Positions 26,488 through 33,832 of a stretch of 48,388 bases of DNA are shown piece by piece (within the stretch, counting starts at the first letter, position 1; the number at the start of each line of letters is the position of its first letter). Made by a program: the position numbers and the translations under genes. The DNA comes from a virus: the IMG/VR virus record IMGVR_UViG_3300034190_002865, positions 1-48,388 of that record; one strand, 5' to 3'. The notes beneath the pieces were generated by a model that saw only the letters and a list, made by a program, of their open reading frames with translations, was not told where the DNA came from and made no database searches.

Positions 26488-27080
26488 TAGTACTGATCCC
26501 CTTCAGCCAACTTCTTAGCCAATTCTGTTTCATCAAAGTTAAGAGCATTCTGTAATTTCTCTTTCTTGAATTCTGGCATACTCTCGAACATGTCTAGGTC
26601 AGGGTCATCCATAGTAAAGGCGTAGGTATTGTTCTCCAACTCCTTGACATCCATGCCGAATGGTACTGAACCTACAGCTGCTTGTCCTCGGATCTTAGCA
26701 TACCCTTTATCATTCGATACTACGGTGACCATGCATGGGGCTGACAATAATTTAGAAAGATCTGATACTCCTTCTCGGTATGTGTCTCCAAGCAATGACT
26801 TGGCCCGTGCTACAAGCGTAGATGCTCTACCTGTCTTAGTGTCTTCCCAGTCTTTGTTAGTAAGGTCCTCACTTACTAAGAAAGGTCGACCATCTTCCAT
26901 AGTGTGGTTTACAAGTTCATAGGTGAACTCTAACTTCCATGCTGACTCGATAGGTTTCCCTTCATATACAAACCCAGGCTGATGACCTAGATCAGTAATA
27001 CCTAATAGGCGAGCTACATGCGTACCTTGTTGCGGTTGTTCTTTAGCTTTAGTTACAGGTTTGCGCGCTGAAAATGTCAT
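26487..27080 (-). CDS. Single-stranded-DNA-binding-like protein
   Basis: A 197-residue protein with a beta-rich core (VARLLGITDLGHQ ... WKLEFTYELVNHTMEDGRPF ... CMVTVVSNDKGYAKIRG) and an acidic C-terminal tail (DDPDLDMFESMPEFKKE). This arrangement matches phage OB-fold ssDNA-binding proteins of the gp2.5 or DUF669-like type, where the acidic tail contacts polymerase and helicase. It is encoded next to the exonuclease and DNA polymerase genes. The family call is by pattern. Confidence 0.78.
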   Translation of the reverse strand: MTFSARKPVTKAKEQPQQGTHVARLLGITDLGHQPGFVYEGKPIESAWKLEFTYELVNHTMEDGRPFLVSEDLTNKDWEDTKTGRASTLVARAKSLLGDTYREGVSDLSKLLSAPCMVTVVSNDKGYAKIRGQAAVGSVPFGMDVKELENNTYAFTMDDPDLDMFESMPEFKKEKLQNALNFDETELAKKLAEGDQY

Positions 27081-27081
27081 A

Positions 27082-27276
27082 TTAATTTAATTCCAATGTT
27101 TTAGGTAGTTCTTTGTTGTGTACTTGCAATAGCCAGTCAGCTATTAATTTGGCATCTCCGTCTATACACCTGCATTCTAGATCTTCTTCAGGATCTACCA
27201 TGAACAAGATATCTTTCTCCGGTATATATTCTGCCAATCTCCTCCCTCTGAAGAGGATCTGTGGGTTGGGGGTCAT
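27082..27276 (-). CDS. Small protein, unknown
   Basis: A 64-residue protein (MTPNPQILFRGRRLAEYIPE ...) whose ATG overlaps the preceding stop as TAATG. Beta-alpha composition with two Cys (LECRC). No domain recognised. Confidence 0.72.
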   Translation of the reverse strand: MTPNPQILFRGRRLAEYIPEKDILFMVDPEEDLECRCIDGDAKLIADWLLQVHNKELPKTLELN

Positions 27277-27737
27277 TAAAGTTCCTCGATATCTGCTTCA
27301 ATTGCTTTTGGCGCTACTCGTCTCACTGCCTCAAAGATGTAATATTCAGATTCTTGTTTAAGAGCTTTCCTGGCTGCTTTAATAGCGTCTTCTAGAGTCC
27401 TGTGGTTTCCTAAGTACTGGTTGTTCCGTGTGTCTATAACTACAAACTTTTTATCGTCTTGTAAATTTAACATTAATTTATTCATTTCAGCCCCTTCTTG
27501 TACTTTTAATATAGTTGGTGTTGTTATAGGTAGTATATCTAATTCCGATGATCTAAGAGGACTTCTCCAATACGTTCCTTTTTCTGTATAACTTAATAAA
27601 CACTCTACACCATTATCTCGCTTGTGCCAAACATTAAAAGGGTATCCCGGATGCCCTGTACGGATCACCCTGGTCACCTGATCACCTCTTCTTGTCTGTA
27701 GGAGGTGTGGACGGCCTGTGTAGTCTTCTAGATTCAT
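27276..27737 (-). CDS. Hypothetical protein downstream of DNA polymerase
   Basis: A 153-residue protein. The ATG at 27737 is favoured (AAGGA 9 bases upstream) over an ATG at 27746 that abuts it. The N-terminal 75 residues are beta-rich and aromatic (TGHPGYPFNVWHKRDNGVEC), while the C-terminal 70 (KFVVIDTRNNQYLGNHRTLE ...) look like a separate small alpha-beta domain, so it may be a fusion of two small early proteins. Function unknown. Confidence 0.72.
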   Translation of the reverse strand: MNLEDYTGRPHLLQTRRGDQVTRVIRTGHPGYPFNVWHKRDNGVECLLSYTEKGTYWRSPLRSSELDILPITTPTILKVQEGAEMNKLMLNLQDDKKFVVIDTRNNQYLGNHRTLEDAIKAARKALKQESEYYIFEAVRRVAPKAIEADIEEL

Positions 27738-27772
27738 TCTTCTCATTCCTTACATATTGAGACTAGAGGTCG

Positions 27773-29647
27773 CTAGTGAGTCTCTGCCCAACTCATGCCC
27801 ACTTTAGCTTCTGCGTCTAACGGGATATTCATGTTGTAATACTTCCCCGCATCTTGTATACTTCTGACCGCCGCATCACAATAAAGTTCAATAGTCCTCT
27901 CATTGTCCAGCACTTCTGATTGCCCTTCATCATGCATGTCCAGAACCTTATATGCCTCGATCTGACGGTGTTTCACTTCATCCCATAGTAACACACAGCT
28001 GCGCTTCATGACGATGGCTCCTGAGTGTTGTAGGAGCGTATTGGGGGCCTTGGATCTGGCTATACGCCCTGAGTCGTCTCTACGCATCCAGACCTTCCTT
28101 CCATCAAGTCCTTTGAGAAATCCTTTTCCAGCTGCTCTTTTAACAGTTGAGATGAATTTCTCAAGCGGAGGTAGCTCTGAGAAATATCTTGCTTTAATGT
28201 CTGCTCCATCACTCGCATCTCCTCCAACGATGCTTCCCATCTTTTTGTCTCCCGCTCCATAAATGAGAGCGTAGATGAAAGTTTTTGCTGCATCTCTTGT
28301 AGGTAGCCCAGCTCTTTGCTGATTGAATGAATGTATGTCTCCATCTAGTATCTCCGATGTAAACTCTTTATCGTTTAAATAATGGGCAAGCATTCTTAAC
28401 TCCAGACCAGATGCATCATGCCCTACCATCTTATGCCCATCCCTAGGTATAAATAGAGATCTCATCTGAGTGCCGTAAATATCTTTTTGTTTAGAGATAT
28501 CCCAGATCAATGACCCTTCTTTGTCAGAATTTGCTTTAGGAACGTTAACAACTGTATGATGCCTAAACCTGTGAGTAGGAGTACCGCAACTGTTAGCACC
28601 AGCAGAGAGTACATGAATATCGCTATCCATTCTACCATTCTTTAACCATCCTTCGATCTGTGATCGTCTGTGTCTCCAAGTGATTCTATTCTTAACCTGT
28701 CTTGGTACATCTCCATCAACTCCGTCAAATGCTCCCTCAAGCTTAGGAGATGTTCTCTCTCTTGTTTTTTTAGAGAAGTTCCATGAATCTGGCATCCATC
28801 CGCTGTCGAGCAAGAACTGTTTAACTTTCTGTACACTTCCAAGATCAAAGTCATGGAACATAATTCGGTTAAAAGGTCCGAGGATGTAATCTCTTCCTTC
28901 ATAGGCTTCCTCTATATATTTCAAGACTTGCTTGGAATGTCCCCCTGTCTTCAGGAAAGGCCTCTTAACCTCTGCCCCTATTCGCTCCAATTCTCTAGGT
29001 AGCTTAGGAATAATTTCATCATCAATCTTTTTGATTCTAGCGGTAAGATCGAGAATAAATCTATCAGCTCTTCCTCTGTCAAACCGGATACCTCGATGTT
29101 CTTGTTGAGTAATAATATCTGCAATCCTATGCTCAAGCTCAAGTGATTCGTCTGAGAATCCATCTAGTTCTCCGGAAACTGAATGATAGACGAGGTTATT
29201 GATACCCACGTCCTCTCTACAACGTCGTAACATAGCGGGACTGAATACACTCCAGTCCTCGTGCTCAGGCTTACTCTTGCCGAGTCGATATCCCCAAGCT
29301 TCAAGGCTGTGAGGTCCACCTTTACCGGTATAACCGGGTGGTCTGGGACGATCTGGATGTGCAAGACGTGACATAACCAAAGTGTCAGTAATCTTAACGG
29401 ATTCATTTGGGCTCCAACTGGTTCCTGAGAGTTTCTTCAAAAGAGGAAGATCGTAGTTCAAGATATTGTGCCCAACTAATTGAGTTGCCTTCGAGAGCAC
29501 AGTCTCTAAAAAAATCAGATAAGAGCTCCCGCTGTCTATCGTCCATTCGTATATCTCCCCTGTGTCTATGTCTTTGGCGATTATGCACCAAATCTTGGTC
29601 GCTTCCTCATAAAGACCGTTAGCCTCTATATCAAATACTAGTCTCAT
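27773..29647 (-). CDS. DNA polymerase, family A (T7-like, with 3'-5' exonuclease)
   Basis: A 624-residue replicative polymerase. Proofreading domain: D6 and E8 in VFDIEA, GHNILNYDLPLL (59-70) and CREDVG (D146). Polymerase domain: motif A DASGLELR (411-418), motif B RDAAKTFIYALIYG (451-464) and motif C HDE (572-574). It is slightly shorter than T7 gp5 (704) and shows no obvious thioredoxin-binding insertion. GGAG is 7 bases before the ATG. It is encoded just after the primase-helicase and a 62-residue gene, with overlaps, in the leftward operon. Confidence 0.96.
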   Translation of the reverse strand: MRLVFDIEANGLYEEATKIWCIIAKDIDTGEIYEWTIDSGSSYLIFLETVLSKATQLVGHNILNYDLPLLKKLSGTSWSPNESVKITDTLVMSRLAHPDRPRPPGYTGKGGPHSLEAWGYRLGKSKPEHEDWSVFSPAMLRRCREDVGINNLVYHSVSGELDGFSDESLELEHRIADIITQQEHRGIRFDRGRADRFILDLTARIKKIDDEIIPKLPRELERIGAEVKRPFLKTGGHSKQVLKYIEEAYEGRDYILGPFNRIMFHDFDLGSVQKVKQFLLDSGWMPDSWNFSKKTRERTSPKLEGAFDGVDGDVPRQVKNRITWRHRRSQIEGWLKNGRMDSDIHVLSAGANSCGTPTHRFRHHTVVNVPKANSDKEGSLIWDISKQKDIYGTQMRSLFIPRDGHKMVGHDASGLELRMLAHYLNDKEFTSEILDGDIHSFNQQRAGLPTRDAAKTFIYALIYGAGDKKMGSIVGGDASDGADIKARYFSELPPLEKFISTVKRAAGKGFLKGLDGRKVWMRRDDSGRIARSKAPNTLLQHSGAIVMKRSCVLLWDEVKHRQIEAYKVLDMHDEGQSEVLDNERTIELYCDAAVRSIQDAGKYYNMNIPLDAEAKVGMSWAETH

Positions 29648-29819
29648 CTAGTAGCTCCGCATCATCTTTATAGACTATATTTCTATACCCTTGTACGTCC
29701 CTCACCATGTACGAGAGATCATCTTCTTCAAGTATGATGAACTCTCTCCCTATATGGTCGAGATACCACATCATGGGGTCTCTGCAATCTATTATCCGTA
29801 TCTTCTTAGTGTTTGACAT
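29631..29819 (-). CDS. Small protein between primase-helicase and polymerase
   Basis: A 62-residue protein (MSNTKKIRIIDCRDPMMWYL ...) overlapping both neighbours (14 bases with the helicase end, 17 with the polymerase start). Acidic, with a short DCRDP start. Unknown function, possibly a replisome accessory by position. Confidence 0.68.
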   Translation of the reverse strand: MSNTKKIRIIDCRDPMMWYLDHIGREFIILEEDDLSYMVRDVQGYRNIVYKDDAELLDETSI

Positions 29820-31563
29820 TCCGGTACCCGTTAGGTTCCTCAGTTTGCATCATCCTTCCAGTCTTATCATCGAAATATAAGAACCCGGAAGACCCTGTCC
29901 TACCTGTAAATCTACATTTAAGAGTGTGTATCTCTGAAGTGTTGGCGCACATAGGATCTGAGTGCTGTTGATCTCTTGACAGTCCTAATACGTCCCAGGA
30001 CAGTTGTTTGATTGTTGCTGAACCCCTAAGGTCATCTAGGCTTGGTACTGCACCTTGCTCGAAGGTTTTGCGGGATGCATCTGATTTTTTTAAGTGAACG
30101 ACAAGAAAGATGATAGCCCCTGTTTCTTTAACCAGCTTAGCTAGCCTAGTCATGATAGTGTCGATTCTTTCTCTCTCGCCACCTTCACTGGCGTACTCAG
30201 AAACTATGATCGAAAGATGGTCAAGAAAGATAAACTTATGACCAGTGGAAGTAAAATACCTAAGCTTGCTAAAGAGATTATCGTCATCCATACCCCCGAA
30301 ATAATCGTACATGGTAAAGCGACCACTTCCGAAAATATCTTGGAAGGCCTGTTCTTCAACTTCTTCTGAGACTTTGACATCTGGGAGGGTTATCCTTTTG
30401 CTGAGGTGGACTGAAAGCATTCCGCCGATAGTATCAGACACATCTTCTTCTAAAGCTATGTCGGCAATCTTCTCGTCTGTTGTATTAAAGTAGTGGTATT
30501 TAAGTTCTCGCAGGAATTGTGTTTTACCAGATCCTGAGCCAGCAGTGATAGTCACTATGGTTCCGGGCCTACAGCCGTAGGTTTTCTGGTTTAAGGTGGG
30601 CATTGTTGGTGGGTAGGGGTAACATGTTGTGTTGTCTGTACTTTTATAGCGGTCCCAGCAATCCTTAGCGTTAAGTATCCCGTCCGGTTGATACTTTCTA
30701 GCATTGGTTAATACAGCCCATTTAAGGTCTGTAGACTTACCAGCCTTAAGCATTTCATTGGGGTCTTTCTCTGAGAGCTTGGTAGTATAGACCTTACCAG
30801 CAAGCATCTTACAGATGTCCTGGGTAGCTGCTCTGCCAGGTTCATCTTGGTCAAAAACTAATATGATTTGTTCATACCCATTGATGATGTCGAAGTTCTC
30901 TGAGATGGCCTTGTGCGCTCCCTTAGCGCCGGTAGGTATAGAGACTACGCAAGGCTCCCACTCAATACTAGAGTTCTCCTTGAGCGCTTGGTATACTGAC
31001 ATTGCATCTAATTCTCCCTCAGTAATAAAGAGTTTAGATCCAGATGACTTGATCTTATCTATTCCAAATAATTGATTTGATTTAACTGACCCGACACTTA
31101 AGAACTTCTTATCTTTAACTGTTCTTTGTTTGAAACCGGTGAGGTTTCCTTCGAGGTCATAGAAAGGGTATAAGTGATATACAGGGGTGACTCCATCACG
31201 AGTATCTACGCCAACTCTAACACCGAAGTGCTCGCACGTAGAATAAGATAGCTTACGATCAGCTAACTCACGTACTGGATGTACTAGACATTCGTCTAGG
31301 TTTGAAGGAGTTTCTCTGTAGGTATTACCGGTAGCAACCTTAGGTAGTCCATGAGCGGACTTTGTATCGGCGTCATTGTAATGACTGTTGTACGGGTCTT
31401 TAGTGTAATACCCACATGAGAAACAAGTTGCGTCCTTACTCCCACTATCTTGTTGGTAGATAGTGAAAGCGTCACTGCTGGGACAGCGAGGACATGAAGT
31501 TTGTTCAACCACCTTTCCAGGTTTCTTATTGCCATTAGTCCCAGGCTTATTCATATAGCTCAC
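29806..31563 (-). CDS. Primase-helicase (T7 gp4-like)
   Basis: A 585-residue bifunctional replication protein. The N-terminal zinc finger uses C24, C27, C47 and C50. The TOPRIM primase centre shows ITEGELDAM (E182) and VFDQDEPG (238-240). The RecA-like helicase has Walker A AGSGSGKTQ (341-349), an acidic LEED, FIFLDHLSIIV (Walker B region) and FLVVHLKKSD with a later DLRGSATIKQLS motif. Length and domain order match T7 gp4 (566). It heads the replication block after a sigma70-like promoter at 31677-31704. Confidence 0.95.
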   Translation of the reverse strand: MSYMNKPGTNGNKKPGKVVEQTSCPRCPSSDAFTIYQQDSGSKDATCFSCGYYTKDPYNSHYNDADTKSAHGLPKVATGNTYRETPSNLDECLVHPVRELADRKLSYSTCEHFGVRVGVDTRDGVTPVYHLYPFYDLEGNLTGFKQRTVKDKKFLSVGSVKSNQLFGIDKIKSSGSKLFITEGELDAMSVYQALKENSSIEWEPCVVSIPTGAKGAHKAISENFDIINGYEQIILVFDQDEPGRAATQDICKMLAGKVYTTKLSEKDPNEMLKAGKSTDLKWAVLTNARKYQPDGILNAKDCWDRYKSTDNTTCYPYPPTMPTLNQKTYGCRPGTIVTITAGSGSGKTQFLRELKYHYFNTTDEKIADIALEEDVSDTIGGMLSVHLSKRITLPDVKVSEEVEEQAFQDIFGSGRFTMYDYFGGMDDDNLFSKLRYFTSTGHKFIFLDHLSIIVSEYASEGGERERIDTIMTRLAKLVKETGAIIFLVVHLKKSDASRKTFEQGAVPSLDDLRGSATIKQLSWDVLGLSRDQQHSDPMCANTSEIHTLKCRFTGRTGSSGFLYFDDKTGRMMQTEEPNGYRNVKH

Positions 31564-31676
31564 TCTATTATTTAATAAGTAGTTACATAGTTATCTTGAA
31601 GAAGAGTAAGGAGAGAAGTATACAGTCTGACTCTGTTCTCTTATCTCTTTCTTATTTCTAGTGTACTATGTTACGT

Positions 31677-31704
31677 AAAATACGTTTGACATTTTATTTG
31701 TCAA
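31677..31704 (-). promoter_or_regulatory. Sigma70-like promoter with palindromic -35
   Basis: On the minus strand TTGACA (31704-31699), 16-bp spacer, TATTTT (31682-31677), about 115 bases before the primase-helicase ATG. The -35 forms one half of a perfect inverted repeat TTGACA-N7-TGTCAA (31686-31704), and ACGTA-AAA-TACGT overlaps the -10 side, so a repressor could bind here. Confidence 0.55.
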
Positions 31705-31736
31705 TAAGTTCTCATTTCTATTACTTGGCTTTTGTT

Positions 31737-31820
31737 TTATATGTAATAGATGAATAAACTTAACTTATCTGACCAATAGGCCATAATAGAGTTCAACCGA
31801 TTTAGTAATGAATTAGTCAT
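31737..31820 (-). CDS. Possible 27-residue peptide
   Basis: An ORF reading MTNSLLNRLNSIMAYWSDKL ..., with AAAAGGA 7 bases before its ATG. It overlaps nothing on its strand once the upstream gene ends at 31841. The C-terminus is hydrophobic (LSLFIYYI), so it may be membrane-associated. The good ribosome-binding site is the main support. Confidence 0.4.
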   Translation of the reverse strand: MTNSLLNRLNSIMAYWSDKLSLFIYYI

Positions 31821-31840
31821 GATATTGATATCCTTTTCAG

Positions 31841-32014
31841 TTACTTGAAATCGATCACGACCATAGGTAGTAACTGGTCGATTTTCTTTTCGTAATGTGG
31901 ATGATAAATTTGAACGATTTTCCAATCTAGATAGATAGAGTGCATCTCATCCTTATGGGTGTTAGCCATTTGGATGAACATCTTCTGCCATTTTTCTGGT
32001 CGAGTATCATACAT
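31841..32014 (-). CDS. Small protein, unknown
   Basis: A 57-residue protein (MYDTRPEKWQKMFIQMANTH ...). The ATG at 32014 is chosen because GGGAGGAG lies 7 bases upstream; in-frame upstream ATGs lack this. A TATAAT on the same strand (about 32037) lies just before it, and a long hairpin overlaps that position. No domain recognised. Confidence 0.7.
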   Translation of the reverse strand: MYDTRPEKWQKMFIQMANTHKDEMHSIYLDWKIVQIYHPHYEKKIDQLLPMVVIDFK

Positions 32015-32036
32015 TGGTATGCTCCTCCCTCGTATT

Positions 32037-32089
32037 ATAGGTGTACTGCTCATATGTCCTCACTGAAGAGATATGAGGTGTACACCTAT
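32037..32089. repeat. Long two-part inverted repeat (hairpin)
   Basis: ATAGGTGTAC (32037-32046) pairs with GTACACCTAT (32080-32089), and inside it CTCATAT (32049-32055) pairs with ATATGAG (32071-32077), leaving a 2x2 internal mismatch and a 15-base loop: 17 perfect pairs. GGTGTACACC is itself a palindrome. It sits just upstream of a small leftward gene. It could be an RNase III site, an operator or an mRNA stabiliser. There is no T-run, so it is not an ordinary terminator. Confidence 0.85.
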
Positions 32090-32163
32090 CCGCTAGGCAT
32101 GTCCGTCCCATGAATACTAAGGCTATACTGCAACCTGACCGATTGGAAATTTATCTTACGAAC

Positions 32164-32415
32164 CTACGTTAATGCATACCACAGTGCCGAGGCGAAAGCT
32201 GAAACCTTAGCCGCCATTGCTTTTACTAATGTATAGAAAGTTGTTGTGGTTACCCATCCAATTAATTTAGAGCCGCCGAAAAGCATAGCTCCTGTTTGCC
32301 ACCCAGATAGTTGCCATATAGCAACGTCTCGAGCATCGTATTCCCATACTTTCAAGGCACTAAAAAAGTGGCCCCACCAAGCACGGGAGAATGTTTTAGG
32401 TTTTACTTCTTCCAT
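32164..32415 (-). CDS. Small aromatic membrane-associated protein
   Basis: An 83-residue protein beginning at the ATG at 32415 (AGGA 5 bases upstream). Rich in Trp, Phe and Thr, with hydrophobic stretches (WQTGAMLFGGSKLIGWVTTT and ALWYALT-type ends), so probably membrane-bound or amphipathic. No family recognised. It lies among several small membrane proteins in the leftward arm. Confidence 0.7.
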   Translation of the reverse strand: MEEVKPKTFSRAWWGHFFSALKVWEYDARDVAIWQLSGWQTGAMLFGGSKLIGWVTTTTFYTLVKAMAAKVSAFASALWYALT

Positions 32416-32498
32416 AACAGTCCTAATGTAGGTAATTACCGTTAATGTCAAGACGTTTATTGGGATAGAAAGTCTCAACGTTTTTATTAATTTTTCTT

Positions 32499-32669
32499 CT
32501 AGTATTGGTATGTACTAGAGAGTACCTCATTATAAGAAATGAGCCTTTTGCAAGCTCCCATAAGATGGGGGTTGCGTGAGTGGGCCAGCCATATGACATC
32601 TAATGTCTCCCTATGGTTTGGTTTACTAAGGGGGTTTAAAAGAGATGAGATGGTATCAAGGAGAATCAT
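32499..32669 (-). CDS. Possible small protein, unknown
   Basis: A 56-residue reading (MILLDTISSLLNPLSKPNHR ...) open from the ATG at 32669; an in-frame ATG at 32693 would add 8 residues. The start overlaps the 29-residue ORF in another frame and has only a weak GAAG upstream. The opposite strand is also open here, so the coding frame is uncertain. Confidence 0.45.
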   Translation of the reverse strand: MILLDTISSLLNPLSKPNHRETLDVIWLAHSRNPHLMGACKRLISYNEVLSSTYQY

Positions 32670-32745
32670 TATCTTCGTCGTCGGACATCTCATCTTGAGA
32701 ACCTCTAGCCCTTCTCAAGCTTTTACTAGTGCATTGTTTTCTCAT
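32656..32745 (-). CDS. Possible 29-residue basic-acidic peptide
   Basis: MRKQCTSKSLRRARGSQDEM followed by SDDEDNDSP: a basic half and an acidic half. It starts 4 bases after the stop of the 57-residue gene, which favours coupled translation, but the ribosome-binding site is poor. Function unknown. Confidence 0.4.
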   Translation of the reverse strand: MRKQCTSKSLRRARGSQDEMSDDEDNDSP

Positions 32746-32748
32746 AGA

Positions 32749-32922
32749 TTATAGGCACCCATAGTCATTCATAATTTTAGCAGCACCCATAGACTGGTTT
32801 TCTAAGGATGTTGAGTTAACCATAGCTTCCATAGCGTCCGCCATATCTCTGGCATCTTTAATGAAAGAGGTGATCTTTCCTGGCGAAACAGTTTTTGCGA
32901 AAGATTCTACTTTGTTAGACAT
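32749..32922 (-). CDS. Small soluble helical protein
   Basis: A 57-residue protein (MSNKVESFAKTVSPGKITSF ...) with a strong GGAG six bases before the ATG. It has Met-rich amphipathic helices (DARDMADAMEAMVNSTS) and no membrane segment. Unknown function. It lies immediately after the lipoprotein gene. Confidence 0.78.
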   Translation of the reverse strand: MSNKVESFAKTVSPGKITSFIKDARDMADAMEAMVNSTSLENQSMGAAKIMNDYGCL

Positions 32923-32935
32923 AGTATTCTCCTGC

Positions 32936-33181
32936 TCAGATTAATAGTCTCTCACAATACTCAACACCTTCGTAGAGGTACGCATAAGTATTGTCCAAAG
33001 CCACTTGAGGAGACATCTCTGCTTCATCAGGAGGCCCTGTAGAGTTAGTTACACCTTTTTCTTTAGAGACTGAGGTGTTGATACTTCCAGTGAGCGGTGT
33101 GCAGCTGACTAAGAAAACAATAGCTGCTATGAACACTAAAGCATATAAAGTCTGTGGATTGATCATACTTAAAACACTCAT
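32936..33181 (-). CDS. Lipoprotein (outer-spanin-like candidate)
   Basis: An 81-residue protein with AGGA 7 bases before its ATG. Residues about 8-26 are a signal sequence ending in a lipobox-like FLVSC, so cleavage before Cys27 and lipidation are likely. The rest (TPLTGSINTSVSKEKGVTNS ... YAYLYEGVEYCERLLI) is short and polar. It could be the outer-membrane spanin subunit for lysis, or a superinfection-exclusion lipoprotein. No inner-membrane spanin partner is obvious next to it, although the 116-residue membrane protein at 36318-36668 is a candidate. Confidence 0.75.
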   Translation of the reverse strand: MSVLSMINPQTLYALVFIAAIVFLVSCTPLTGSINTSVSKEKGVTNSTGPPDEAEMSPQVALDNTYAYLYEGVEYCERLLI

Positions 33182-33228
33182 TGTATAATCCTGTTAATTG
33201 GTTGAGAGTACATCCCCAACCACCACAA

Positions 33229-33301
33229 GAATTATACTTACAGATCGGACTCAACCGATAGGCTCTCCCGTAAACGTACGGCACCTGGCTAAGTATAATT
33301 C
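33229..33301 (-). ncRNA. 73-nt structured element closed by a 12-bp stem
   Basis: GAATTATACTTA (33229-33240) and TAAGTATAATTC (33290-33301) are perfect 12-bp inverted repeats. Between them the minus strand folds into two hairpins: CCGTA/TACGG with loop CGTT, and ATCGG/CCGAT with the T-arm-like loop TTGAGT. The total length of 73 is tRNA-like, but no anticodon arm or D arm is seen. It starts the gene-free stretch on the leftward transcript. Confidence 0.6.
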
Positions 33302-33477
33302 AGTTAGGGGCTGGGAACAGTTTATTTCTTTACAGCAGCCGTAAATGGACAGCACTGTGAGGGTATTAATCTTGGCCGCCTCTAGCCCTACCTCTATTTG
33401 TCGTTAGTTGCAACGAGGAACGAGAACCTGTCTGTCAGCAGTGGTTACTATAATCTGCTATTTTATATGTTTCATTA

Positions 33478-33547
33478 GGCCATTTCAGGAATCAAACCTG
33501 ATACTCTAGGGTCAAAGCCTAGCGTCTTAGTATTAGACTAGATGGCA
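33478..33547 (-). tRNA. tRNA-Gln(UUG)-like gene, degenerate
   Basis: A 70-nt cloverleaf on the minus strand: acceptor TGCCATC/AATGGCC (five central pairs, end pairs mismatched), U8-A9, D arm GTCT-AATACTA-AGAC, anticodon arm CTAGG-CTTTGAC-CCTAG (U33, anticodon TTG), four-base variable loop, T arm TCAGG-TTTGATT-CCTGA. Unusual points: the D loop lacks the GG pair, the T loop lacks C56, and no CCA is encoded. It may be a diverged functional tRNA, a decaying one, or a tRNA mimic. Confidence 0.6.
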
Positions 33548-33628
33548 GTACGTGACAGGGCTCGTGGACATTAAGACCTACAGGATTATCACGCTGTGTA
33601 GGTTACATTATACCTACTACATTTATTG

Positions 33629-33697
33629 AGCTGGAGTTATCTACAACCACCAGTGCCTCTCATCATTTAGAGGTCGCCTAGTAAGCGATAGCCAGCT
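33629..33697 (-). ncRNA. Second tRNA-like cloverleaf, strongly degenerate
   Basis: Minus-strand fold with acceptor AGCTGG/CCAGCT (six pairs), U8-A9, D arm TCGC-TTACTAG-GCGA, anticodon-like arm CCTCT/AGAGG with an 8-base loop AAATGATG (if U33 is the T, anticodon GAU), then a short irregular T region (GGTT/AACT) without the TTC loop. The D loop shares TACTA with the Gln-like element and also lacks GG. Too irregular to call a tRNA with confidence. Confidence 0.4.
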
Positions 33698-33832
33698 TTA
33701 AGGTGTTACTGATAAGAACCTGGTACCACCAGGGATTCCACGCAGCTGTATGCCTAGTCACGAGAAAATAGGACTCCTTTCAACATACTCTAGCAATAGC
33801 GGGGCAGGGAATCGAACCCTCTTTATATCTTA

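Larger units (their letters stand above)
33302..33832 (-). other. Gene-free, hairpin-rich stretch
   Basis: No convincing protein gene in 530 bases. Besides the tRNA-like elements listed separately, the minus strand can form GTAGGT/ACCTAC (loop ATAATGTA) alternating with CCTACA/TGTAGG near 33587-33620, CCTGG/CCAGG with a 5-base loop (33719-33733), and an isolated T-arm-like hairpin AGGG-TTCGATT-CCCT (33806-33820) next to the stop of the downstream-numbered gene. The last has no matching acceptor strand upstream, so it is not a full tRNA. Confidence 0.6.

Noticed and set aside
33806-33820. tRNA 3' end as an integration attachment site
   Set aside because: A T-arm-like hairpin only; no integrase or excisionase gene is present and several similar hairpins occur, which argues against an att site.
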